The position numbers and the translations under genes are program-made. 42,056 nt of DNA from an uncultured Lachnospira sp. (GTDB lineage Bacteria; Bacillota; Clostridia; Lachnospirales; Lachnospiraceae), in the NCBI GenBank assembly GCA_947628875.1, contig CANRBP010000002.1:1-42056 (forward strand), in the 5' to 3' direction. Each line of letters opens with the position of its first letter. Positions within the stretch are counted from its first letter, which is position 1. Below, one piece after another: positions 1-9,744 of this stretch. The notes beneath the pieces were generated by a model, which made no database searches, was not told where the DNA came from, and was given only the letters and a program-made list of their open reading frames with translations.

Positions 1-2
1 AA

Positions 3-281
3 ATCCCCATAGAGCGCAGCTCCGAGGGGTTCCGTCTGATCACCCGGATACAGGACGAGGCGCACCGTTTCGCCATCACATACCACAGGAGCCTGCGCGG
101 CAAGGCGCAGGTGAGTTCGGTGCTTGATGGGATAAATGGCGTCGGGCCTGCACGGCGCAAGAACCTGATGAAGCATTTTCAGGATATTGAAAAAATCAGG
201 CAGGCGTCTGTTGAAGAGCTGGCGCAGACAGATGGAATATCTGAAACTGTTGCTGAAAACATATACAAATATTTTCATTGA
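3..281 (+). CDS. uvrC: UvrABC system protein C, C-terminal fragment (5' end outside window)
   Basis: Frame 3 reads IPIERSSEGFRLITRIQDEAHRFAITYHRSLRGKAQVSSVLDGINGVGPARRKNLMKHFQDIEKIRQASVEELAQTDGISETVAENIYKYFH*; typical UvrC C-terminus with HhH motifs. Confidence 0.93.
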   Translation: MPIERSSEGFRLITRIQDEAHRFAITYHRSLRGKAQVSSVLDGINGVGPARRKNLMKHFQDIEKIRQASVEELAQTDGISETVAENIYKYFH

Positions 282-359
282 GTGATATTTGTGATAGAAT
301 AATCTCAGCTGAAAAATTGTATAGCACAACATATACAGGCAGCAGGCGCTTTAGCGGGA

Positions 360-1319
360 ATGGAGAGAAATATGAATGATAAAGAAAGAGTAAAGCTGTC
401 CAAGGTTGTTGAAAAGATGCAGCTGGAAAACCTTACGCCGGATATTGATACATCTGGCATCTGGCTGCATGTGCCGGATCTTAACAGATCTGCGTTGCAG
501 CTGACTGGCTTTTATGACCAGTTTGACAACGACAGGATTCAGGTTATCGGCAATGTCGAATTTTCATATTTGAGCAGCTTGTCAGAGACAGAGCGGTATG
601 AACGGTATATGCAGCTTTTGTCCAAAAATATTCCATGTTTGATATTTTGCCGCAATCTGCAGCCGGAACAGAAGATACTGGATCTTGCAACAAAGTATCA
701 GATTCCGGTTTTAAAGTCAAAAAATTCAACCTGCGCATTTGTTGCGGAGGTGGTCAGATGGCTGAATGTACAGCTGGCGCCATGCATAGTGATTCATGGC
801 GTGCTGGTTGATGTGTATGGCGAGGGCGTACTGATAACCGGCGAGAGCGGTATCGGAAAGAGCGAGGCGGCGCTGGAACTTATAAAGCGCGGCCACAGGC
901 TTGTTACAGATGACGCGGTTGAAATACGCAAGGTCAGCGATGAGACGCTTATCGGAACTGCGCCAGGTGTCACAAAATATTTTATTGAACTGAGAGGCAT
1001 CGGGATTATTGATGTTAAGACGCTTTTTGGAGTGGAGAGCATCAAAGAGACGCAGCAGATAGATATGGTGATCAAGCTGGAAGATTGGAACAAAAATAAA
1101 GAGTATGACCGTCTGGGCATGGAGGAGGAATATACGGAATATCTTGGGAACAAGGTCGTATGCCATACGCTTCCGATACGTCCGGGACGCAACCTGGCTG
1201 TCATAGTTGAGGCGGCGGCTGTCAATCACAGGCAGAAAAAAATGGGTTATAATGCAGCGAAAGAACTTTATAGGAGGGTACAGGAAAATCTTATGAAGGG
1301 TGATGATGATGATGAGTAA
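360..1319 (+). CDS. hprK: HPr kinase/phosphorylase (start may be the ATG at 372)
   Basis: Walker A GESGIGKS and signature ELRGIGIIDVKTLFGVESI; sits next to uvrC. Confidence 0.95.
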   Translation: MERNMNDKERVKLSKVVEKMQLENLTPDIDTSGIWLHVPDLNRSALQLTGFYDQFDNDRIQVIGNVEFSYLSSLSETERYERYMQLLSKNIPCLIFCRNLQPEQKILDLATKYQIPVLKSKNSTCAFVAEVVRWLNVQLAPCIVIHGVLVDVYGEGVLITGESGIGKSEAALELIKRGHRLVTDDAVEIRKVSDETLIGTAPGVTKYFIELRGIGIIDVKTLFGVESIKETQQIDMVIKLEDWNKNKEYDRLGMEEEYTEYLGNKVVCHTLPIRPGRNLAVIVEAAAVNHRQKKMGYNAAKELYRRVQENLMKGDDDDE

Positions 1320-2301
1320 AGCAGCATTTGGAATAGATATCGGAGGAACAACGATTAAATGCGGCCTGTTTTCTGAGGACGGCACGCTTCTGAAAAAGAA
1401 AATAATACCGACCAGGACGGAAGATGACGGATCGCATATACTGGAGGATATACGTGACTGTATCCTCGAAGTTTTAGATGAAGAAAAGCTGGATAAGCAG
1501 GATCTGATCGGCGCAGGACTTGGCGTGCCGGGTTCCGTTACCAATGACAGCATTGTCAATAAGTGCATAAACTTAGGGTGGGGCGTATTAAATGTCTCGG
1601 AAACTATGTCAGCGCTCCTTGAAATCCCGAAGGAAAAGATATGCATTGGAAACGATGCGAATATGGCTGCTCTTGGCGAGTATTGGAAAGGCAGCGGCAA
1701 GGACTATAACAGCCTGATGTTTATTACGATTGGCACAGGCATCGGCGGCGGGCTGATCATGGACGGCAAGCCTGTGAATGGCGCAAACGGCGCGGCCGGG
1801 GAAATAGGCCATCTGCCGATAGTCACAGACCTTCGGCGTTTTTGCGCCTGCGGCAAGATAGGCTGCCTCGAGCAGGTCGCATCAGCAAATGGCATGGTTA
1901 AAGAGGCGCATACGTATATTGACTTAGAGACACAGCGGCGCAAACGCAGCATGCAGCCGGACGAGCAGATATATAACGGGCCGCGCAAAGAAGATCTGGC
2001 GACGTCGGAGGACGTCTTTGATCTGGCTGCTGCCGGCAGCGCGCTGGGATTTACAGTTGTAGAAAAAATGTGCATATATATGGCTAAAGCGCTTGCCTGC
2101 GTGGCCTGCGTTGTAGACCCGGAGTGCTTTATCATAGGCGGCGGCGTTGCCGGGCAGGGCGAGGATCTGCTTGACCGCATACGCCATTATTATAAAACGC
2201 TTGCATTCCATCCAAGCATAGAGACGCCGATTCTGCCAGCCAGCCTTGGCAATGATGCAGGCATGTACGGCGCTGTAAAGCTGGTGCTGGACAAAGCTTG
2301 A
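1303..2301 (+). CDS. glcK: ROK-family glucokinase; overlaps the hprK 3' end; start is one of several tandem ATGs (1303-1314)
   Basis: FGIDIGGTTIKCGLF, GNDANMAALGE, TIGTGIGGGLI, GEIGH and the CACGKIGCLE zinc motif of ROK kinases. Confidence 0.9.
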   Translation: MMMMSKAAFGIDIGGTTIKCGLFSEDGTLLKKKIIPTRTEDDGSHILEDIRDCILEVLDEEKLDKQDLIGAGLGVPGSVTNDSIVNKCINLGWGVLNVSETMSALLEIPKEKICIGNDANMAALGEYWKGSGKDYNSLMFITIGTGIGGGLIMDGKPVNGANGAAGEIGHLPIVTDLRRFCACGKIGCLEQVASANGMVKEAHTYIDLETQRRKRSMQPDEQIYNGPRKEDLATSEDVFDLAAAGSALGFTVVEKMCIYMAKALACVACVVDPECFIIGGGVAGQGEDLLDRIRHYYKTLAFHPSIETPILPASLGNDAGMYGAVKLVLDKA

Positions 2302-2379
2302 CATGATGGCACGCATAAGGCATAGGCGGCATACATATAGAAACAGGAATTGCTGTTAAAGGCGGGAATGGAGATGGAG

Positions 2380-3336
2380 ATGGCACGGGAAGAACTGCTG
2401 GCCGGGTTAGCTGAAATTGCAGGAGCGGAGAACGTCTGCACAAATGAGCAGATGAGCCGGCATACGACATTCCGTATCGGCGGAGCTGCGGATTATTTTG
2501 TGGCGCCTGCTTCGGCGGAGGAACTGCAGGGAGTTGTTAGATTCTTAAATAAACGTGATGTGCCCTTTTATGTAATAGGGAACGGCAGCAATCTGCTGGT
2601 GAGCGACAGAGGCATCAGGGGCGCGGTTGTGCAGCTTTACGGCCGATTCAGCCGTATTGAGGTTCTGCACGCTGACAGCGGATGCGGCAGCGCTGTTGAC
2701 AAGGCCGGCAGAGTGTATCTCTTAGCGCAGGCAGGAGCAAGCCTGGCAGCAGTCGGCAGCTATGCCGCCGAGCTGAGCCTGGAAGGGTTTGAATTTGCAA
2801 GCGGAATACCTGGGACTGTTGGAGGCGCCGTTGTTATGAATGCAGGCGCGTATGGCAGGGAGATTAAAGACGTGCTTGTGCGCGCCACGGTCATGGAGAA
2901 AGCAACCGGGAATGTGCTGGAAGTTGATGCAGAGGATATGGATTTTGATTACCGGACCAGCTCTGTTGAAGGGAACGGCTGGATAGTTCTTGATGCGGTG
3001 ATCGCACTGAAGCCGGGGAACAGGCGGCAGATTCAGGAATATATGGCGCAGCTTGCTGAGAGCCGGCGGCAGAAACAGCCGCTGAATTACCCGAGTGCCG
3101 GAAGCACATTTAAAAGGCCGGAAGGGCATTTTGCAGGAAAACTGATAGAGGATGCCGGGTTTAAGGGATTTTCGGCAGGAGGCGCGCAGATTTCCGAAAA
3201 ACATGCAGGCTTTGTCATCAATACCGGAAACGCTTCCGCAAAAGATGTCATTGAACTGACAGACAGGGTGGCAGCAGGCGTGTTTGAACGGTATGGCGTA
3301 AAGCTGGAACTGGAAATCAGGCTGCTGGGGTTTTGA
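2380..3336 (+). CDS. murB: UDP-N-acetylenolpyruvoylglucosamine reductase (upstream starts to 2350 possible)
   Basis: HTTFRIGGAADYFVAP, GNGSNLLVSD, SGIPGTVGGAVVMNAGAYG, YPSAGSTFKRP. Confidence 0.95.
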   Translation: MAREELLAGLAEIAGAENVCTNEQMSRHTTFRIGGAADYFVAPASAEELQGVVRFLNKRDVPFYVIGNGSNLLVSDRGIRGAVVQLYGRFSRIEVLHADSGCGSAVDKAGRVYLLAQAGASLAAVGSYAAELSLEGFEFASGIPGTVGGAVVMNAGAYGREIKDVLVRATVMEKATGNVLEVDAEDMDFDYRTSSVEGNGWIVLDAVIALKPGNRRQIQEYMAQLAESRRQKQPLNYPSAGSTFKRPEGHFAGKLIEDAGFKGFSAGGAQISEKHAGFVINTGNASAKDVIELTDRVAAGVFERYGVKLELEIRLLGF

Positions 3337-3391
3337 TAACTTTTTAAGATGCCAGTATGCTGGATTGTAAATGAGTGGAAGGTAAAATTTT

Positions 3392-4264
3392 ATGAAGATG
3401 GTAATTGTGACAGGTATGTCAGGAGCCGGTAAGTCCACGACCTTAAATGTGCTGGAAGATGAGGGTTATACCTGTGTGGACAATATGCCGATTGCACTGA
3501 TTCCTAAGTTTGCGGAGATGGCGTCCGGCAGCGGCCGGAAATATGACGCAATCGCGCTGGGCATCGATATCAGGAGCGGAGAAAGCCTGGGAGATCTGGA
3601 CGATGTTCTGGAACAGCTGGATAAACAGCGGTGCAGCTATAAGATACTTTATCTTGATTCAAGCGATGAGGTGCTGGTTAAGCGTTACAAAGAAACCAGG
3701 CGTACCCACCCGCTTGCCAAGGACGACCGCGTAGATCATGCAATCGAGCTGGAACGCAAGCAGATGGAGTTTTTGAAGAAGCGCGCGGATTATATACTGG
3801 ACACGAGCCAGATGCTCACAAGGGAGCTGAAACAGGAGCTGGAACGCATTATTTTGGGGGAAGGTCATTATAATAACCTGTTTGTGACAGTGCTGTCTTT
3901 TGGATTTAAATATGGCATTCCTTCCGATGCGGATCTCGTATTTGATGTGCGTTTCCTGCCAAATCCGTATTATGTGGAAGGCCTGAAATACCTGACCGGG
4001 AATGATGAGCCTATCCAGTCGTTTGTTATGGGATTTCAGGCGGCGCAGGAATTTTTGGATAAGCTGCAGGACATGCTGCTGTTTTTGCTGCCCAATTATG
4101 TGGAGGAAGGTAAAAACAGTCTGGTTATAGCCATCGGATGCACAGGAGGAAAGCACCGCTCAGTCACCCTTGCAAACGCGGTTGCGGACAGGCTTAAAAA
4201 TACAGAATACGGCTGCAAGGTGGAACACAGGGATATCAATAAAGATGCAGCCAGAAAGAAATAG
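3392..4264 (+). CDS. rapZ: RapZ/YvcJ family nucleotide-binding protein
   Basis: VTGMSGAGKSTTLNVLEDEGY, DVRFLPNPYYVEGLKYLTG, IGCTGGKHRSV. Confidence 0.95.
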   Translation: MKMVIVTGMSGAGKSTTLNVLEDEGYTCVDNMPIALIPKFAEMASGSGRKYDAIALGIDIRSGESLGDLDDVLEQLDKQRCSYKILYLDSSDEVLVKRYKETRRTHPLAKDDRVDHAIELERKQMEFLKKRADYILDTSQMLTRELKQELERIILGEGHYNNLFVTVLSFGFKYGIPSDADLVFDVRFLPNPYYVEGLKYLTGNDEPIQSFVMGFQAAQEFLDKLQDMLLFLLPNYVEEGKNSLVIAIGCTGGKHRSVTLANAVADRLKNTEYGCKVEHRDINKDAARKK

Positions 4265-4273
4265 GAAGGTTTT

Positions 4274-5254
4274 ATGTCTTTTTCATCGGTTGTAAAAGAG
4301 GAGCTGGAGAGCAGGATAGATCTTGCAAAGCACTGCCAGATTGCAGAGTTTGCGGCTATTATGGCGCTTTGCGGAAAAGCTGCGTATGACGGCAGCGGAG
4401 AACCGTTTCTGGTGATGGAGACAGAGAATGAGGCAGTTGCCCGTAAATTTGCGGTTCTTGCCGAAAAGGCTTTTCAGGCGCAGCCCCGGGAGGCGCCAGG
4501 CGGCCATGAAGGACGCAGGGGCAGCGATATCTGCCTGCAGATAACGGGACAGGCGAAGGTAATGCGTATCCTGATGGCGCTCAAATGGCAGGATGACGAA
4601 CATGGGCCGATTAAAAAAGTTTTTGCGCATCCGCTTATCGTGCAGAAAGAATGCTGTAAACGCGCATTTATACGTGGAGCGTTTTTGGCCGCAGGATCTA
4701 TAAGCGATCCCCAAAAATTTTATCATTATGAGGTCGTATGCGACAGTGAAGATGATGCAAAGCGGCTGTCTGAAATCATAGAGTTTTTCCATTTAGAAGC
4801 GAAAGTAATAGCCAGAAAAAAGAATTTTATCGTTTATATAAAAGAGGGCAGCCATATCACGGACTGTTTAAATGTGATGGGAGCTGTTGTCTCGCAGATG
4901 GAACTGTACAATGTTATGATACTTAAAGGAGTGCGCAACGATTTGAACCGGAAGGTAAACTGCGAGACGGCAAACCTTAACAAAACTGTCGAGGCCGGCG
5001 TCAAGCAGATGCGCGATATCGAGTATATCCGGGATACAGTGGGACTTTCGTATCTGAAAGACCCGCTGTATGAGGTCGCTGTTATACGCCTGGAAAATGT
5101 AGACATGAACCTGAAAGATATCGGCGAGCTTTTGTCGCCGAAAGTTGGAAAGTCAGGCGTCAATCACAGGCTGCGCAGGATCAGCGAGATAGCGCAGGAA
5201 TTGCGGCGCAAAAACGGCGTTCCGGAGCCGGGTCAGAATAAAACGGATATTTGA
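4274..5254 (+). CDS. whiA: DNA-binding protein WhiA
   Basis: SFSSVVKEEL start, RGAFLAAGSISDPQKFYHYEV and C-terminal SPKVGKSGVNHRLRRISEIA helix-turn-helix; follows rapZ. Confidence 0.95.
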   Translation: MSFSSVVKEELESRIDLAKHCQIAEFAAIMALCGKAAYDGSGEPFLVMETENEAVARKFAVLAEKAFQAQPREAPGGHEGRRGSDICLQITGQAKVMRILMALKWQDDEHGPIKKVFAHPLIVQKECCKRAFIRGAFLAAGSISDPQKFYHYEVVCDSEDDAKRLSEIIEFFHLEAKVIARKKNFIVYIKEGSHITDCLNVMGAVVSQMELYNVMILKGVRNDLNRKVNCETANLNKTVEAGVKQMRDIEYIRDTVGLSYLKDPLYEVAVIRLENVDMNLKDIGELLSPKVGKSGVNHRLRRISEIAQELRRKNGVPEPGQNKTDI

Positions 5255-5256
5255 AG

Positions 5257-5280
5257 GCCGTTTTTCTGACGGCTGTTTTG
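5257..5280. terminator. Candidate bidirectional terminator between convergent whiA and SDR genes
   Basis: GCCGT (5257-5261)/ACGGC (5269-5273) stem followed by TGTTTTG; short stem, weak. Confidence 0.35.
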
Positions 5281-6036
5281 CTATTGTTTGCGCTGCTGCT
5301 GTTTTGAGGTCATGGCCAGCATCATATTTCTCGGCACAAAACGGGAAGCTGTTACGACAGCTTTAATCGGAAGCGTCGGGATTATGACCATTTTGCCGCG
5401 AAACATCTGTTTCAGCGCGTAGCGCACGCAGAAGGACGCCGGTATGCCTGGCAGCGAAAAGCGCACATTGGCGACACGGTTGAAATTTGTGCTGACCGGA
5501 CCGGGACAGAGAATGCTTATGCGTACCCGGCTTCCGGCTTCTTTTAACTCTTCATGGATAGCGCACGTCATGCTCGTGATATAGGCCTTTGTCGCATAGT
5601 AGGAAGCCATGTAAGGACCGCCTGGCAGCAGGCCGGCACAGGAAGCTACGTTTAAGATATAGCCGCAGTTGCGGCGTATGAACCCCGGCAGCAGTTTTTT
5701 AGTTAAAATGTGTACTGCCTTTACATTTACATTTATCATGTCAAGATCTTTTTGCAGGCTTGTCTGGTGGAAATTGCCTATATCGCCGAATCCGGCGTTG
5801 TTGATTAAAACAGACAGCCTGTATTTCCGCAATTTGTATGCCAGACGGATACAGGCTTTTTCATCGGACAGGTCGCACGGAATAATGCTGCACCTGGTAT
5901 TTAAACCGGCGGCAAGTTTTTTCAATTCCTTAACATCGCGCGAAACCAGAACAAGGTTATATCCCATTTTGCTTAATTGAACGGCAAATTCCCGGCCTAT
6001 GCCGGAACTTGCGCCTGTGATACATGCAGTAGCCAT
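5281..6036 (-). CDS. Short-chain dehydrogenase/reductase family protein
   Basis: TGASSGIGREFAVQL cofactor motif, NNAGFGDIG and YYATKAY active site. Confidence 0.9.
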   Translation of the reverse strand: MATACITGASSGIGREFAVQLSKMGYNLVLVSRDVKELKKLAAGLNTRCSIIPCDLSDEKACIRLAYKLRKYRLSVLINNAGFGDIGNFHQTSLQKDLDMINVNVKAVHILTKKLLPGFIRRNCGYILNVASCAGLLPGGPYMASYYATKAYITSMTCAIHEELKEAGSRVRISILCPGPVSTNFNRVANVRFSLPGIPASFCVRYALKQMFRGKMVIIPTLPIKAVVTASRFVPRNMMLAMTSKQQQRKQ

Positions 6037-6168
6037 GAATCAGCCTCCTTTTTGTTTCCTTTTTTGATTTTATGCGTTATAATAAAAACAATATTGCAGG
6101 CAGAAACGGACTGCGGAAAACGAATCCCTTCTGTGTCTGCCATTATATTATAAGTATGAAGGAAAAAG

Positions 6169-6723
6169 GTGTCAAATATTATGATGATTAAAAATAAAAC
6201 AACGATCTGCGAGGCTGCTGTAAAGGGTGCAATGCGTGCCAGCAATTATAACAACAGCAGATACAAGATATTTAAAATGATTTATAACGTCTTCGGCCTG
6301 ATATTTGGCATTATGCTCGTACATAGCCTGGTTGTGGATATTTTGGGAGAGGCGGAGCATGACAATGCGCTTGTCTGGCTGTATGGAGCGGCAACAGCCG
6401 TGTTTCTGTATCTTGGCATGTATGGAATGGACAGGAGTGACCGCAGGCGTTTCAGCCGTAATTATGCGAAAATGCAGGGGCATACATTTTATTATGAGGT
6501 TGACAGCGAAGAGATACGGGTAAAAGATGACGAGGACGACAGCGACAGCATAATGTGGCAGGACATTCTGAAGTGGGAGCAGGACGCGGAATATTTTTAT
6601 TTTTTTGCAAGCGAGGACGAATGCCTGATACTGGACAAAAAAGGATTTGAGGAAGGAACGCCGCAGGAGCTTGGAACTTTGGCAGAAGCTGTCATGGAAT
6701 TAAGGAAACAGCAAAAAGAGTAG
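6169..6723 (+). CDS. YcxB-like membrane-associated protein (start may be the ATG at 6181 or 6184)
   Basis: Two hydrophobic helices, then FYYEVDSEEIRVKDDEDDSDSIMWQDILKWEQDAEYFYFFASEDECLILDKKGF, typical of the YcxB-like C-terminal domain. Confidence 0.6.
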   Translation: MSNIMMIKNKTTICEAAVKGAMRASNYNNSRYKIFKMIYNVFGLIFGIMLVHSLVVDILGEAEHDNALVWLYGAATAVFLYLGMYGMDRSDRRRFSRNYAKMQGHTFYYEVDSEEIRVKDDEDDSDSIMWQDILKWEQDAEYFYFFASEDECLILDKKGFEEGTPQELGTLAEAVMELRKQQKE

Positions 6724-6768
6724 AGCTTTATGAAGCTTAGGCGTCAGGAACCCAAAAGCCGCGGAAAA

Positions 6769-6797
6769 TTGACAAACAGGCGTAAATATTGCATAAT
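6769..6797 (+). promoter_or_regulatory. Candidate SigA promoter upstream of citrate synthase
   Basis: TTGACA (6769-6774), 17-nt spacer, CATAAT (6792-6797). Confidence 0.55.
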
Positions 6798-6929
6798 ATT
6801 AAGAAGCTGGGGTCAAAAGGTGCGAATCCTGCTAAACGTGTATTGCATATTTGCGGCATGTTTCATGCTGTTATAATATGATGAAACAAAGAAAATGGGA
6901 AAGTCACAGGAAGTTTGGAGGGAAAGCTT

Positions 6930-8306
6930 ATGAATAATCAGCAAATGATGGAACTGACGACCGTTGAAGCAGGCATATTTGACAATCTTGTAGAACAGGT
7001 TACAAAATCAGGATCCATTGATCAGAATCTTTATGTGGAATATGACGTAAAAAGAGGGCTTCGTGACAGCAACGGAAACGGTGTTCTGACAGGACTGACC
7101 GAGATTTCGGACGTATGCGGTACAATTAATGTAAACGGCAGGAAGATACCGGTTGACGGAGAACTGTACTATCAGGGGTACAATGTGGAGGAGTTAGTCC
7201 GCGGAATGCGCGGCGAGCGGTTTGCGTTTGAGGAGACGGCGTACCTGCTGCTGTTCGGCACGCTTCCGAGCAAGAAGCAGCTTGAGGATTTTATCCGTAT
7301 CCTGACGGATCTTGAAGAATTGTCAGGTTCGTTTATAAGAGATGTCATTATGAAGGCAACAAGCGCAAATCTGATGAATTCTCTGATGAAAAGCATTTTG
7401 AGCCTTTATTCATATGATGAAAATCCCGATGACATATCGGTAAGCAACGTGCTCAGGCAATCCCTGCAGCTCATTGCAAAGATGCCTTTGCTTTCGGTAT
7501 ATGCGTATCAGGCATATAAACACTCCAAACTGGACGAGACGCTGATAATCAAAAAACCGAAAAAAGGCAGTTCGATTGCTGAGAACCTCCTGTATATGAT
7601 GCGTGAAGACGGGCAGTATACAGAACTGGAAGCCAAAGTGCTGGATATATGCCTTGTACTGCATGCTGAGCACGGCGGCGGCAACAACTCAACATTTACG
7701 ACACATGTAATTACATCGACAGGCACGGATACGTATTCAACAATTGCGGCTTCAATTGCATCGCTTAAAGGACCGAAGCACGGCGGCGCCAATCTGAAAG
7801 TTCAGCGGATGTTTGCGGATATTAAAGAAAACTGCCATAATTGGGAGGACAAGGACGAGATTTGTGCCTATCTTGAAAAAATACTTGATAAAGAAGCATT
7901 TGATCGTGCCGGCCTTATTTATGGCATGGGTCACGCTGTATACACAAACTCAGATCCGAGAGCTGTAATCTTAAAAAAATTTGCCAGAAGCCTGTCCGAG
8001 GAAAAAGGAATGCAGAGGGAATTTGCTTTGTATGAGATGGTGGAGCGGGAAGCAGGCAGGCTGATCATGGAAAAACGCCAGATGTTCAAGCCGGTCTGCG
8101 CAAATGTAGACTTTTACAGCGGTTTTGTTTATACAATGCTGGGCATACCGGAAGAATTGTTTACGCCTATGTTTGCGACAGCTAGGATATCCGGCTGGTG
8201 CGCGCATAGGCTTGAGGAACTGGTCAATGCAGGCAAGATTATCAGGCCGGCGTATAAATATGTAGGCCATCACAGCAGTTACCAGAATATAGAGGACAGG
8301 CAGTAA
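6930..8306 (+). CDS. Citrate/2-methylcitrate synthase
   Basis: LHAEHGGGNNSTFTTHVITSTGTDTYSTIAASIASLKGPKHGGAN and GMGHAVYTNSDPRA. Confidence 0.93.
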   Translation: MNNQQMMELTTVEAGIFDNLVEQVTKSGSIDQNLYVEYDVKRGLRDSNGNGVLTGLTEISDVCGTINVNGRKIPVDGELYYQGYNVEELVRGMRGERFAFEETAYLLLFGTLPSKKQLEDFIRILTDLEELSGSFIRDVIMKATSANLMNSLMKSILSLYSYDENPDDISVSNVLRQSLQLIAKMPLLSVYAYQAYKHSKLDETLIIKKPKKGSSIAENLLYMMREDGQYTELEAKVLDICLVLHAEHGGGNNSTFTTHVITSTGTDTYSTIAASIASLKGPKHGGANLKVQRMFADIKENCHNWEDKDEICAYLEKILDKEAFDRAGLIYGMGHAVYTNSDPRAVILKKFARSLSEEKGMQREFALYEMVEREAGRLIMEKRQMFKPVCANVDFYSGFVYTMLGIPEELFTPMFATARISGWCAHRLEELVNAGKIIRPAYKYVGHHSSYQNIEDRQ

Positions 8307-8325
8307 GCCTGCGTCAAGGTGGATT

Positions 8326-9621
8326 ATGTCACAATATAAAGTAAAAAAGATCCGGCACGCTGCGGACTGCACAGTTGAGGTGCCGGGTTCAAAAAGTATC
8401 ACAAACAGAGCGCTGCTTATGGCAGCGCTTTCTGACGGAGAATGCCGTTTGGACGGAGTGCTTTTTTCCGATGATTCCCGTCATTTTTTGTCTTGCCTGT
8501 CTGAGCTGGGTTATGAGGTTGATGTTCATGAACCGGAAAAATATGCTGTTATCCGGGGTACTGGCGGACGCCTGCCGAAAAAGTCGGCATCTGTTTATGC
8601 TGGCAGCGCCGGTACTGCGGCACGGTTTTTAACAGCGATGCTGGCGGTCTCTGACGGTGAATATGTTATTGACGCGTCTGCGCAGATGCGGAAACGTCCA
8701 ATGCAGCCGCTGTTTGAGGCTTTAACTTCAATGGGGGCAGAATTTACGTTTTTGGAGCAGGAAGGCTGCCTGCCTGTACGCGTAAAGGGCGCTGCCTGCG
8801 GAGGCGCAAGGCCGGGTACGGAAGTATCAATAGATATCAGCAAAAGCACGCAGTTTTTAAGCGCGCTGATGATGGCGGCGCCGGGGACAGGCTCAGGCCT
8901 TCGTATCCATATTTCCAGCGCCAAAACGGAAGGTTCTTATATACGCATAACAATGCAAATGATGCAGCAGTTTGGCTGCCATGTAAATCACGAGGGCAGT
9001 CTTTATGAGATTGCTGAGAATCAGCACTACCGCCATGGGATTTACAGGATTGAACCTGATGTGTCAGCTGCCTGCTATTTTTATGCGGCGGCTGCCTTGA
9101 CAGGCGGAAGCGTGCTTGTTAAGAATGTATATTTCAGCTCTATGCAGGGAGATATGCGTTTCCTGGACGTATTGAGGCAGATGGGCTGCAAGGTTGAAGA
9201 AGAACCGGAAGGAATACGCGTGACCGGGCCGGCAGGCGGAAGTTATCCCGGAGTCGATGTAGATATGAATGATTTTTCGGATCAGGCGATGACGCTTGCA
9301 GTACTGGCGGCATTTGCCACGACGCCGACTTATATACGCAATATCGGCCATATAAGGCTTCAGGAGTCAGACAGGATACGCGGCATCGTGACAGAACTGA
9401 CAAGGCTTGGCGTAAAGGCTGAGGAAGAAGAAAACGCGATACGCATTTTCCCGTCAGAAGTAGTGCCGGGGGTCGTCCAGACATATGAGGATCATCGAAT
9501 GGCTATGGCATTTGCGCTTGCAGGACTCCGATGCGATGGAATCGTGATTGACGGATGCGAGTGCTGCGCCAAGACATTTGAAAATTATTTTGATGTACTT
9601 GATAAGCTTGTGCAAGCATAG
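8326..9621 (+). CDS. aroA: 3-phosphoshikimate 1-carboxyvinyltransferase (EPSP synthase)
   Basis: VPGSKSITNRALLMAAL, GSAGTAARFLTAML, DISKSTQFLSALMMAAP, RLQESDRI, YEDHRMAMAFA. Confidence 0.96.
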   Translation: MSQYKVKKIRHAADCTVEVPGSKSITNRALLMAALSDGECRLDGVLFSDDSRHFLSCLSELGYEVDVHEPEKYAVIRGTGGRLPKKSASVYAGSAGTAARFLTAMLAVSDGEYVIDASAQMRKRPMQPLFEALTSMGAEFTFLEQEGCLPVRVKGAACGGARPGTEVSIDISKSTQFLSALMMAAPGTGSGLRIHISSAKTEGSYIRITMQMMQQFGCHVNHEGSLYEIAENQHYRHGIYRIEPDVSAACYFYAAAALTGGSVLVKNVYFSSMQGDMRFLDVLRQMGCKVEEEPEGIRVTGPAGGSYPGVDVDMNDFSDQAMTLAVLAAFATTPTYIRNIGHIRLQESDRIRGIVTELTRLGVKAEEEENAIRIFPSEVVPGVVQTYEDHRMAMAFALAGLRCDGIVIDGCECCAKTFENYFDVLDKLVQA

Positions 9622-9659
9622 AAAAAAGGTTGACAGAGGGAGTATAATAGCAGCAAGGG

Positions 9660-9744
9660 AAGCATAGGGAAATATGTATGCTTTACGTGCCCGGAAAGCG
9701 CAAGTCCGGGGCGGTAAATTTTATGCGCAGAAATGAGGATTATT
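9660..9744 (+). promoter_or_regulatory. Structured leader upstream of the COG0523 gene
   Basis: AAGCATA/TATGCTT stem (9660-9666 / 9677-9683) followed by CCCGGA/TCCGGG stem (9690-9695 / 9705-9710). Confidence 0.4.

Noticed and set aside
726-1700. Minus-strand 324-aa ORF antisense to hprK and glcK
   Set aside because: Both + strand genes are unambiguous; the antisense protein shows no domain pattern. Same reasoning applies to the other long antisense ORFs, for example 2722-3438, 25377-26000 and 38367-39074.
9630-9648. TTGACA and TATAAT near each other upstream of the COG0523 gene
   Set aside because: Only 7 nt apart, incompatible with a SigA promoter; at most the TATAAT could be used with a poor -35.
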